Assembly: GCA_024278555.1 (NCBI GenBank)
Contig: JAJRSX010000184.1
Span: 1 to 9,130, forward strand
Direction: 5' to 3'
Origin: a bacterium
GTDB lineage: Bacteria > CG2-30-53-67 > CG2-30-70-394
DNA: 9,130 nucleotides
Position numbers and translations under genes: made by a program. A model generated the notes under the pieces. It was not told the DNA's origin, made no database searches, and saw nothing but the letters and a program-made list of their open reading frames with translations. Position 1 is the first letter of the stretch. The number at the start of each line of letters is the position of its first letter. This document shows, piece by piece, positions 1 through 9,083 of the stretch.

Positions 1-11
1 AAGGCGATTTT

Positions 12-178
12 TTGGCCACGGAATCCACGGAAGGGCACGGAAGTAGGGGGCTCCCGTTGGGTTGGGTGAGCGACCCGGATTCCGTTTCTGCTCGAAACAC
101 GGTAGGCGCCACCTCGTTTCTTGCTCCACCCCACGCGTTCTCGCCCCTTCCGTGTCCTTCCGTGGATTCCGTGGCAAA
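12..178. repeat. Long inverted repeat made of CACGGAA units
   Basis: The arm at 15–43 and the arm at 147–175 are reverse complements over 29 bases with one mismatch (c36 against t155). Pairing extends imperfectly to 12 and 178. Each arm is itself a short tandem array of about nine-base units with the core CACGGAA (left arm) or TTCCGTG (right arm). About 100 bases lie between the arms and show no gene. Transcription from either side would give a long stem. The design resembles dispersed intergenic repeats seen in many bacterial genomes, and a related element lies at the other end of this window. No transposase is visible nearby, so any movement would need outside help. Confidence 0.85.
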
Positions 179-195
179 TTACCCTGCTGGGTGGC

Positions 196-239
196 AAAAA
201 ATCCGGGGAGGTGAGGCGCCGCCGGCCTCGATCCTCACC
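196..239 (-). terminator. Possible intrinsic terminator of the aldehyde dehydrogenase gene
   Basis: Read on the minus strand, GGTGAGG (239–233) pairs perfectly with CCTCACC (216–210). After eight further bases comes a run of six T (201–196). It lies 33 bases past the dehydrogenase stop codon. A nested GC-rich palindrome at 248–270 (CCGGCC against GGCCGG) lies between the stop and this stem. The gap between stem and T-run is longer than ideal, so this is a plausible but unproven terminator. Confidence 0.4.
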
Positions 240-271
240 GTGGATCGCCGGCCGCGCCGGCGCCGGCCGGG

Positions 272-1636
272 TCAGCCCACCCATACCGTCTTGATGTTGA
301 CGAACTCGCGGATGCCGTAGGCGGCGAGCTCGCGGCCGTAGCCGGAGGCCTTGATGCCGCCGAAGGGCAGCCGCGGGTCGGACTTCACCATGCCGTTGAT
401 GAACACGGCGCCCGCCTCGATCTGCGCCGCGATGCGCTCGCCCCGCTCGCGGTCCCCGGTCCAGATCGACGCCCCGAGGCCGAAGCGGGTGTCGTTGGCG
501 ATCGCCACCGCCTCGGCCTCATCTCGTGCAGAGACCACCGCCGCCACCGGCCCGAAGAGCTCCTCCTCGTAGGCGGGCTGGCCGGGCGCCACGTCGGCCA
601 GGAGGGTGGGGGGGTAGTAGGCGCCGGGGCCGTCCGGGATCGTGCCGCCGGTGACGATCCGGGCGCCGCCCTCCACCGAGCGGACCACCTGGTCGTGGAG
701 CTCGTCTCTGAGGTCGGGCCGCGCCAGGGGGCCCACCTGGGTCTCCTCTGCCATGGGGTCGCCGACCCGCAGGGCGGCGAGGCGGGCGGCGAAGAGGTCG
801 GTGAACTCGGCCAGGCGGCTCTCCACCACGATGAACCGCTTGGCGGCGATGCAGCTCTGCCCCGAGTTGAGGCAGCGGGCGGTGGTGGCGACGGCGCAGC
901 AGGGGTCGAGGTCGGCGTCGTCGAGGACCACGAAGGGGTCGGAGCCGCCGAGCTCCAGGACGCTCTTCTTCAGGGCCGCCCCGGCGCGCGCCGCCACCTG
1001 GCGGCCGGCGGGCTCGGAGCCGGTGAGGGTGACCGCGGCGACCCGCGGATCGTCGATCACCGCCCCAACCTGGTCTGAGCCGATCAGCAGGGTGCGGAAG
1101 AGGTCGGCGGGGAAGCCGGCGTCGCCAAAGATTTGCTCGATGGCGAGGGCGCAGCGGGGCACGTTGGAGGCGTGCTTCAACAGCGCCCCGTTGCCCGCCA
1201 TGAGCGCCGGGGCGGCGAAGCGGAAGACCTGCCAGTAGGGGAAGTTCCACGGCATCACCGCCAGCACCGGGCCGAGGGGGTCGAAGCGGACGTACGCCTT
1301 GGAGCCGTCCGATTCGGCGGGCTCGACGGCGAGGTGGGTGGCCGCGGTGTCGGCGTAGTAATCACAGACCCAGGCGCACTTCTCCACCTCGCCACGCGCC
1401 TCGCGGATCGGCTTGCCCATCTCCTCCGACATGAGGCGGGCGTGGTGATCGACCCCCTCGCGCAGGAGCTCGGCGGCGCGGTGCATGAGCGGGGCGCGCG
1501 CCGCCATGGGGTGCTCGCGCCACCCCTGCCAGGCGGCAAAGGCGGCGGCGAGGGTGGCCGCCACCTCGCTCGGGGTGTGGGGGGTGAACCGCTCGATGAG
1601 CTCCCCGGTGGCCGGATTGATCGACTCGATCGCCAT
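272..1636 (-). CDS. sad: NAD(P)-dependent succinate-semialdehyde dehydrogenase (Sad/YneI type)
   Basis: A 454-residue aldehyde dehydrogenase, complete in length for the family. It should oxidise an aldehyde, most likely succinate semialdehyde, to the acid in the cytoplasm, as in GABA or related amine breakdown. Visible motifs are MPWNFP with the oxyanion Asn131, LLKHASN with Lys154, TGS at 205–207 in the cofactor-binding fold, ELGGSDPF with the general base Glu228, GQSCIAAKRF with the catalytic Cys262, and EELFGPV with Glu359. The overall pattern (INPATGE start, YYPPTLLADV, FGPVAAV, FGGIKASGYGRE) recalls E. coli YneI/Sad more than GabD, but this is from memory, so the substrate is inferred. 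The reading frame stays open far upstream (to 2758); the start at 1636 is chosen because it gives the family N-terminus and follows a strong ribosome binding site. It lies downstream of the glycosyltransferase on the same strand with no obvious shared pathway. Confidence 0.9.
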   Translation of the reverse strand: MAIESINPATGELIERFTPHTPSEVAATLAAAFAAWQGWREHPMAARAPLMHRAAELLREGVDHHARLMSEEMGKPIREARGEVEKCAWVCDYYADTAATHLAVEPAESDGSKAYVRFDPLGPVLAVMPWNFPYWQVFRFAAPALMAGNGALLKHASNVPRCALAIEQIFGDAGFPADLFRTLLIGSDQVGAVIDDPRVAAVTLTGSEPAGRQVAARAGAALKKSVLELGGSDPFVVLDDADLDPCCAVATTARCLNSGQSCIAAKRFIVVESRLAEFTDLFAARLAALRVGDPMAEETQVGPLARPDLRDELHDQVVRSVEGGARIVTGGTIPDGPGAYYPPTLLADVAPGQPAYEEELFGPVAAVVSARDEAEAVAIANDTRFGLGASIWTGDRERGERIAAQIEAGAVFINGMVKSDPRLPFGGIKASGYGRELAAYGIREFVNIKTVWVG

Positions 1637-1640
1637 GGGT

Positions 1641-1650
1641 CTCTCCTCCT
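1641..1650 (-). promoter_or_regulatory. Ribosome binding site that fixes the dehydrogenase start
   Basis: On the minus strand the sequence AGGAGGAGAG lies ahead of the ATG at 1636, with about eight bases between the AGGAGG core and the start codon. It is the strongest Shine-Dalgarno match in the window. It rules out the much longer open frame upstream as a true N-terminal extension. Confidence 0.85.
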
Positions 1651-1716
1651 TCGCCGTGGATCCTGCGTCAACGGACGCCGTGTGGATGGACGCTATCAAA
1701 TCTATCCGCGGGGGTG

Positions 1717-2982
1717 TCAGCGTGAAAATGGGGTGGTCCCGACAGATCGCTCCTCCGCCAGCAGGGTGCGGTAGATCCGCACCAGCCGATCGTTCAGCTT
1801 GTCGATGTCGAACTGCTCCTCCACGAGCCGCCTCCCCGCCCGCCCCATGGCGCTCCAGCGCTCCGGGTGGTCGAGGAGCCGGTTCAGGGCATCGGCCAAC
1901 GCGGCGCTGTCCTTTTCCGGAACGAGGTGGCCGCTGACGCCGTCGACCACCCCTTCGGGGATCCCGTTGTGGAGGGTGGAGACCACCGGAAGTCCCGATG
2001 CCTGGGCCTCCTGCAGGACCAGGCCCTGCCCCTCCATGTCTCCGTTGTCCGCGGTGACGCTGGGGAGGATGAAGATGTGGCTGCGGGCGAAGTGGGCGGC
2101 GACCTCCTCGCTGGTCTTCCATCCTAGGAGGTGGACGTGGTCGGACAGGTCGAGGCGGGTGATCAGGCCATGCAGCTCGTCGTGGAGGGGGCCGTCGCCG
2201 AGGATGTCGTAGGTGAGGTTGGGGTGTCGTTCGACGACTGCGGGGATCGCCTCGATGGCGTAGCGCAGCCCCTTCTTGCCGACCAGGCGGGCGACGGTGA
2301 GGAGGCGGGGCGGCTCGCCGGTCGCCAGCCTCCGCTCGTTGAATGGGTAACGAGCGGGATAGAGCCCCACGGGCAGTTTGGTGATCTTGTCCGCCGGGCA
2401 GCCAAGGGCGATGACGCACTCGCGGGTGAAGTTGGAGTTGGCGGTGAACCGGTCGCCGTGGCGAAAGACCGTCTTGTACACATCTCTTCCATGATTGCGG
2501 GGAAAGGTGTGGACATCGCTGCCGTGGAAGGTCGTCAGGATCTTCCCGGAGAGGGCCCCGGCCTGCCGCAACAGGGCGGCGAGCACCCCGTTTCTGCCGA
2601 AGTGGCAGTGGGCGATGTCGTAGTCGCCGTCGAGGAAGGGGCGGATCGCAAATGGGAAGCGGGCCGACTCCAGGGTGGCGCCCGCCTGGCGGATCCGGAG
2701 GGCTCGGTAGAGGGTGGTCAGGTGTGTCGGACGGATCGCCCCGAGGAGTTGGAGCCACGCCGCCCGGGCCCCGAGGAGCGATCTCGCCGGTCCCGGGATA
2801 TAGCGGGTGTGGCGCGGGAGATCGAGTCGAACGATGTCATCGTCCGTCTTGCCGTGCTGCTCCGGGCGGTTGGAGGCAAAGACACGGACCGTGTGGCCGC
2901 GATCCAGGAGGCCGACGATCTGATTCAGGATGAAGGTCTCCGAGACGTCCGGAAACGAGCTGACAATGACGGCGATCTTCAT
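1717..2982 (-). CDS. Family GT4 glycosyltransferase, AmsK/WcaL-like
   Basis: A 421-residue GT-B fold sugar transferase, likely a retaining enzyme that adds a sugar from a nucleotide-sugar donor to an exopolysaccharide or lipid-linked oligosaccharide at the cytoplasmic side of the membrane. The N-terminal half begins MKIAVIVSSFPDVSETFI and contains AHCHFGRNG (125–132) and LTTFHGSDVH (149–158), typical of the AmsK/WcaL group. The C-terminal donor-binding half has LTVARLVGKKGL (228–239), ILGDGPL (260–266) and the EX7E motif (Glu317 to Glu325, in MEGQGLVLQE), followed by SGLPVVST. No membrane segment or signal peptide is evident. ATG at 2982 is chosen because the fold starts there; the open frame continues 65 codons upstream without family similarity. 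No clear Shine-Dalgarno site precedes it. Hand counts give G+C of 52–62% in three 60-base blocks (2341–2400, 2461–2520, 2941–3000), lower than carB, which hints at transfer. Donor and acceptor cannot be told. Confidence 0.87.
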   Translation of the reverse strand: MKIAVIVSSFPDVSETFILNQIVGLLDRGHTVRVFASNRPEQHGKTDDDIVRLDLPRHTRYIPGPARSLLGARAAWLQLLGAIRPTHLTTLYRALRIRQAGATLESARFPFAIRPFLDGDYDIAHCHFGRNGVLAALLRQAGALSGKILTTFHGSDVHTFPRNHGRDVYKTVFRHGDRFTANSNFTRECVIALGCPADKITKLPVGLYPARYPFNERRLATGEPPRLLTVARLVGKKGLRYAIEAIPAVVERHPNLTYDILGDGPLHDELHGLITRLDLSDHVHLLGWKTSEEVAAHFARSHIFILPSVTADNGDMEGQGLVLQEAQASGLPVVSTLHNGIPEGVVDGVSGHLVPEKDSAALADALNRLLDHPERWSAMGRAGRRLVEEQFDIDKLNDRLVRIYRTLLAEERSVGTTPFSR

Positions 2983-3158
2983 GGCGAGTCCGGGAGTCTG
3001 GAGGAGTTCGGCGATGGTGACGAGGGGCGGGGGGGCGCCGCTACAGGGGCCGAGGCGTCGCGGGGAGGGCGATCGGCCGACCGCCGAGAGCTGACTGGTG
3101 AGCGCTGTGCGCCGCTTCCCACCTCTGTTACCCTCCGCGCGCTTCCGTCTCTGGTGCC
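2983..3158. promoter_or_regulatory. Divergent spacer between the glycosyltransferase and carA
   Basis: This 176-base gap separates genes that point away from each other, so promoters for both should lie here. I see no convincing −35/−10 pair for either direction. There is a G-rich stretch near 3025–3040 and an imperfect palindrome, gatcggccgacc, at 3071–3082 that could be a binding site. No attenuator, ARG box or leader peptide typical of some carA genes could be recognised. A stop codon in the carA frame at 3099 limits how far upstream that gene can begin. Confidence 0.3.
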
Positions 3159-4349
3159 GTGGCGAACACCCTCCCACCCCTCCCCCTCCCGGGCGTTGAT
3201 CGCCCCCCCGCCTGGTTGGTTTTGGCGGATGGCTTCTGTTTTTCCGGCCGCTCGGTGGGGGCCGAGGGCGAGGCGGGCGGCGAGGTGGTCTTCAACACCG
3301 CCATGACCGGCTATCAGGAGGTCCTCACCGACCCCTCGTACCGCGGCCAGATTGTGGCGATGACCTACCCGCTGATCGGCAACACCGGGATCAACGAGGA
3401 GGATGTGGAGTCGACCCGGCCGTGGGTGGCCGGCTTCATCGTCCGCCAGGCGGCCCACCGCCCCTCCAACTGGCGCGCCACCCGATCGCTCCACGCGTAT
3501 CTGGCGGAGAACGGGGTGGTGGCGATCGAGGGGATCGATACCCGGCGGCTGGTGGCCCACATCCGCGACCATGGTTGCCAGATGGGGATCATCACCACCG
3601 CCGAATCGGACGTGGCGGCCCTGGCCGCGCGCGCCCGGGAGCTCCCTCCCATCGAGGGGCGTGACCTCGCCGCCGAGGTCACCTGTGGCGAGCCGTACCT
3701 CTGGAGCCAGGGGGCGTGGGGGATCGAGGGGGGCTTCGGCGAGGCCCCGCCGCCCCGCTTTCGGGTGGCGGCGCTCGATCTGGGGGTGAAGCGCAACATC
3801 TTGCGGCTGCTGGCGGATGCGGGGTGCAGCGTGCGGGTCTATCCGGCCTCGGCGACCGCCGCCGATCTCCTCGCCGACGACCCCGACGGCCTCTTCCTCT
3901 CCAACGGCCCCGGCGACCCGCGGGCGGTGGCCGGTGCGGTGGAGACGGTGCGGGGGCTGATCGGCGAAAAGCCCCTGTTCGGCATCTGCCTCGGCCACCA
4001 GATCACCGGGCTGGCCCTGGGTGGGCGGATCGTGAAGCTCCCCTTCGGCCACCACGGCGCCAACCACCCGGTGATGGACCTCGCCACCAGGCGGGTGGAG
4101 ATCACCAGCCAGAACCACAACTTCGCCGTCGACCCCGACTCCATCCGCGCGGCGGGCGAGGCGGTGGAGGTGTCGCACGTCAACCTCAACGACCGGACCT
4201 GCGAGGGGCTCGTGCACCGCGAGCTGCCCCTGTTCACCGTCCAGTACCACCCGGAGGCGAGCCCCGGGCCGCACGACGCGCGCTATCTGTTTGGGAGGTT
4301 TACCGGGATGATGGAACGCGCCCGCCGCGGGCGGGGGGATGGGGAGTGA
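3159..4349 (+). CDS. carA: Carbamoyl-phosphate synthetase small (glutaminase) subunit
   Basis: This 396-residue subunit hydrolyses glutamine and channels ammonia to CarB for carbamoyl phosphate, the shared precursor of arginine and pyrimidines. The N-terminal CPSase domain includes GEVVFNTAMTGYQEVLTDPS (41–60), YPLIGNTG and IDTRRLVAHIRDHG. The C-terminal class I glutamine amidotransferase domain starts near 200 and carries FLSNGPGDP (246–254), GICLGHQ with nucleophile Cys277, and QYHPEASPGPHDA with His364 and Glu366, so the catalytic triad is complete. Length is slightly above E. coli CarA. The start is GTG at 3159 with no clear ribosome binding site; an in-frame stop at 3099 and lack of other ATG/GTG codons support it, though a later TTG is possible. 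The last residues (GRGDGE) and the stop lie in the G-rich repeat that borders the following cassette. It should be cotranscribed with carB. Confidence 0.97.
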   Translation: MANTLPPLPLPGVDRPPAWLVLADGFCFSGRSVGAEGEAGGEVVFNTAMTGYQEVLTDPSYRGQIVAMTYPLIGNTGINEEDVESTRPWVAGFIVRQAAHRPSNWRATRSLHAYLAENGVVAIEGIDTRRLVAHIRDHGCQMGIITTAESDVAALAARARELPPIEGRDLAAEVTCGEPYLWSQGAWGIEGGFGEAPPPRFRVAALDLGVKRNILRLLADAGCSVRVYPASATAADLLADDPDGLFLSNGPGDPRAVAGAVETVRGLIGEKPLFGICLGHQITGLALGGRIVKLPFGHHGANHPVMDLATRRVEITSQNHNFAVDPDSIRAAGEAVEVSHVNLNDRTCEGLVHRELPLFTVQYHPEASPGPHDARYLFGRFTGMMERARRGRGDGE

Positions 4350-4366
4350 GGGATGGGGGATGGGGG
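4331..4366 (+). repeat. Left G-rich arm of the inverted repeat around the IVP-like gene
   Basis: This arm has five G-tracts (4333–4338, 4341–4344, 4350–4352, 4355–4359, 4362–4366) separated by AT or AGTGA. Bases 4346–4359 are a perfect 14-base inverted match to 4788–4801, and matching continues imperfectly on both sides. The arm contains the last codons and TGA stop of carA (4347–4349) and the ATG of the next gene (4353–4355). The G-tracts fit the usual pattern for a G-quadruplex on the coding strand and in the mRNA. Confidence 0.85.
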
Positions 4367-4769
4367 AAAGGAAGTACGCAGTTATCGGGATCTCGACGTG
4401 TGGCAGGGGAGTATGGAGCTGGCAACGCAGATCTATCGAGCGACCGATAAGTGTCCGCGGGAGGAGCTCTACGGGCTGACGAGCCAGCTTCGGCGTGCTG
4501 TCGTCTCCGTGCCATCGAACATCGCTGAGGGTCACACACGCGCCTCGACCCATGGTTTTCTCCACAACCTCTCGATTGCCCACGGCTCCCTCTCGGAGGT
4601 TGTGACCCAGCTATTGCTTGCACGGCGCCTAGAGTTTATCGCTTTCGAGAGGGCGACCGGTTTGTTGCAAGAGGCAGAACGGATTGGTCGCATGCTCCGT
4701 GGTCTCCCTCGGTCCCTCGCCAGTCGCGTGACGTTTTTTCCTCCAGTCCACAAGATATCCGGCCCGTAG
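4353..4769 (+). CDS. Four-helix-bundle protein of the 23S rRNA intervening-sequence (IVP/S23) family
   Basis: A 138-residue protein. Residues about 9–118 match the family pattern: [19 protein letters not shown] (10–28), [20 protein letters not shown] (39–58, followed by EGHTRAS), [20 protein letters not shown] (69–88), then a last helix with ARRLEF and [11 protein letters not shown]. It should form an antiparallel helical bundle, probably oligomeric. Members occur inside 23S rRNA insertions and, as the relative Avd, with diversity-generating reverse transcriptases; the biochemical role of stand-alone members is unknown and no reverse transcriptase is present here. Only three bases separate the carA stop from this ATG, so translation may be coupled. 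The first residues (MGDGGK) are encoded by the flanking repeat and are not family sequence; the tail after about 122 is also unconserved. Base composition is poorer in GC than carA and carB, which suggests later arrival. Confidence 0.85.
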   Translation: MGDGGKEVRSYRDLDVWQGSMELATQIYRATDKCPREELYGLTSQLRRAVVSVPSNIAEGHTRASTHGFLHNLSIAHGSLSEVVTQLLLARRLEFIAFERATGLLQEAERIGRMLRGLPRSLASRVTFFPPVHKISGP

Positions 4770-4779
4770 GGCCGACCAC

Positions 4780-4813
4780 CCCCTCACCCCCCATCCCTCA
4801 CCCCCATCCCCGC
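4780..4813 (+). repeat. Right C-rich arm of the inverted repeat around the IVP-like gene
   Basis: On the plus strand this is a run of C-tracts broken by T, AT and TCA. Bases 4788–4801 are the exact reverse complement of 4346–4359 in the left arm; the outer part (4802–4813) also matches 4331–4345 apart from a few inserted bases. It starts 11 bases after the stop of the small gene and ends 21 bases before the carB start, so a stem formed by the two arms would place the whole small gene in its loop. Confidence 0.85.
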
Positions 4814-4834
4814 GAGCGCAGCGAGCCCCTCTCC

Positions 4835-8050
<3,216 letters not shown>

Positions 8051-8124
8051 CCCTCGCCGGATCGGATGGACGGGGCTCCCTGCCGTGAGCAGTGGGCCTC
8101 GTTTTCGTCTGGCGTCGCATCCTT

Positions 8125-8131
8125 GGAGAGG
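8125..8131 (+). promoter_or_regulatory. Ribosome binding site of greA
   Basis: GGAGAGG lies five bases before the ATG at 8137. This favours 8137 over an in-frame start at 8092 that would add 15 residues foreign to the GreA family. Confidence 0.7.
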
Positions 8132-8136
8132 TTGAT

Positions 8137-8613
8137 ATGTCCAAACCCCTACCGATCACCAAGGCCGGTCTGGAACGGCTGAAGGCGGAGCTCCACCACC
8201 TGCGCACGGTGGAGCGGCCGCAGAACGTCCGCGACATCGAAGAGGCGCGCGGCCACGGCGACCTGTCGGAGAACGCCGACTACGACGCCGCCAAGCAGCG
8301 CCAGGGGTTCATCGAGGCACAGATGGGGATCCTGTCGGACAAGATCTCCCGTGCCCAGGTGATCGACCCGGCGCGGATCAAGGGCGACCGGGTGGTCTTC
8401 GGGGTGACCGTCGACCTCCTCAACTGCGAGACCGAGGAGGAGATCACCTACACCTTGGTGGGCGAGGAGGAGTCCGACGCGACCGCCGGGATCATCTCCG
8501 TCACCTCCCCGGTGGGCCGCGCCCTGCTCGGCAAGGAGGTAGGCGACGTGGCGGAGGTGCGGGCGCCGAGGGGGGTGATCGAGTACGAAATCGTCGCCAT
8601 CCGGGTCGAGTGA
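8137..8613 (+). CDS. greA: Transcription elongation (transcript cleavage) factor GreA
   Basis: A 158-residue protein, the usual GreA length. It enters the secondary channel of RNA polymerase and stimulates cleavage of backtracked RNA 3' ends, restarting stalled complexes and improving fidelity. Residues about 6–75 form the coiled coil (ITKAGLERLKAELHHLR onward); its tip has ARGHGDLSENADY (38–49) with the acidic Asp42 and Glu45 that coordinate the catalytic magnesium. The C-terminal FKBP-like domain (about 80–158) has VVFGVTVDL, YTLVGEEESD, ISVTSPVGRALLGKEVGD and a final EIVAI strand. The acidic tip residues are kept, as expected for an active cleavage factor. It follows carB by 86 bases, an arrangement common in proteobacteria, so it may share the car transcript or have its own promoter in that gap, though none was clear. 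No strong terminator follows; a T-run at 8684–8689 has only a weak stem before it. Confidence 0.96.
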   Translation: MSKPLPITKAGLERLKAELHHLRTVERPQNVRDIEEARGHGDLSENADYDAAKQRQGFIEAQMGILSDKISRAQVIDPARIKGDRVVFGVTVDLLNCETEEEITYTLVGEEESDATAGIISVTSPVGRALLGKEVGDVAEVRAPRGVIEYEIVAIRVE

Positions 8614-8771
8614 CGGCCGCGCCACGCACCGCCGGGTGTGAGGAGGCTCGGGTAGGCCGCGGTGGTGGGGGGGGCCAAGTGGGTTTTTTGACGCAGGGGG
8701 GTGGTTTGGCCGCGGGTCGGGCGTCATCGGTGGTACGCCAAGGTACCGTGAGGGGCAGGAGGGCCGGGGCT

Positions 8772-8800
8772 CACCACAGAGACCCGGAGGACACCGAGAA
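8772..8800. repeat. Degenerate CACAGAG-type oligomer repeat
   Basis: The stretch starts caccacagagac and continues with spaced variants of CACAGAG (ccggagga, caccgaga). It looks like a decayed copy of the common intergenic repeat in which CACAGAG-like units recur every eight or nine bases. No clear opposite arm is seen downstream. The call rests on resemblance only. Confidence 0.35.
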
Positions 8801-8828
8801 CTGCAGCGGTGAAAAGAGATTTCTCACT

Positions 8829-8930
8829 TTGCACGCCGCCCCTCGACGAACAGACCCTGCGGCCGAACTGAAGGCCTTGTTCACCCGCCTCCCTGCCGGC
8901 CGTCCCCTGGTGTTCACCAACAGCGACGCC
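8829..8930 (+). pseudogene. Possible fragment of a HAD-family pyrimidine 5'-nucleotidase gene
   Basis: One frame reads LHAAPRRTDPAAELKALF and then TRLPAGRPLVFTNSDA. This resembles the middle of SDT1-like pyrimidine 5'-nucleotidases, where a cap segment 'VHxxP…PDPxLRxLLxxLP' leads into the second HAD motif, a beta strand ending FTN with a hydroxyl residue close by. The catalytic DxDxT motif expected about 80 residues upstream is absent, no start codon lies in frame nearby, and the similarity stops after 8930, where the expected 'HAxRVL' helix is missing. If real, it is a short relic. Chance resemblance in GC-rich DNA is possible. Confidence 0.35.
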
Positions 8931-8996
8931 TCTCCGAGGAGCAGCGGAAATCATGGCTGGCGAGAAAGTCGATGTTCCCGAGACCTCGAGGGAGTG

Positions 8997-9083
8997 GGAA
9001 CACGAAGGCACGAAAAGTTCAAAACACGAAAGAATTCAATCGGTTGTTTTTCGTGCTTTCCCCCTTTCGTGGTTTCGTGTTCC
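8997..9083. repeat. Long inverted repeat made of CACGAAA units
   Basis: The left arm 8997–9031 and right arm 9049–9083 pair at 28 of 35 positions around a 17-base loop (9032–9048). Three CACGAA(A) units per arm occupy matching positions, and the mismatches fall between them. The outermost ten bases (ggaacacgaa against ttcgtgttcc) pair perfectly. The element is AT-richer than its surroundings. In design it parallels the CACGGAA element at 12–178. It could act as a bidirectional transcription stop or a protein target; neither is shown. Confidence 0.85.

Larger units (their letters stand above)
4331..4813 (+). mobile_element. Putative intervening-sequence-like cassette inserted between carA and carB
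   Basis: About 480 bases with three coinciding signs of a discrete unit: complementary G-rich and C-rich ends (4331–4366 and 4780–4813), a single cargo gene of the IVP/S23 four-helix-bundle family, and lower G+C inside. By hand count 4501–4680 is 105/180 (58%), against 47/60 in carB at 5281–5340. In 23S rRNA, intervening sequences coding for IVP-family proteins are also bounded by a long stem. Here the same layout lies in a protein-coding operon. No transposase, reverse transcriptase or clear target duplication is visible, so mobility is inferred from architecture only. Confidence 0.5.

Noticed and set aside
12-320. A 102-codon plus-strand open frame at the left edge
   Set aside because: It is formed by the inverted repeat and the antisense of the dehydrogenase C-terminus.
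1637-2758. N-terminal extension of the dehydrogenase to 828 residues, a possible fusion
   Set aside because: The added part is an out-of-frame reading of the glycosyltransferase gene, and a strong ribosome binding site precedes the ATG at 1636.
2131-3306. A 391-codon plus-strand open frame opposite the glycosyltransferase
   Set aside because: It overlaps both the glycosyltransferase and the start of carA, and its translation is a biased mixture without motifs.
2979-4583. A 534-codon minus-strand open frame across carA and the small gene
   Set aside because: Antisense shadow with low-complexity composition and no recognisable domain; carA on the other strand is complete.
4331-4813. A diversity-generating retroelement with the small gene as Avd
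   Set aside because: Avd is related to this family, but no reverse transcriptase, template/variable repeat pair or target gene is present in the window.
8684-8689. T6 run after greA as an intrinsic terminator
   Set aside because: The only stem directly upstream is four base pairs (GGCC/GGCC) and does not abut the T-run, so the evidence is too weak to list.
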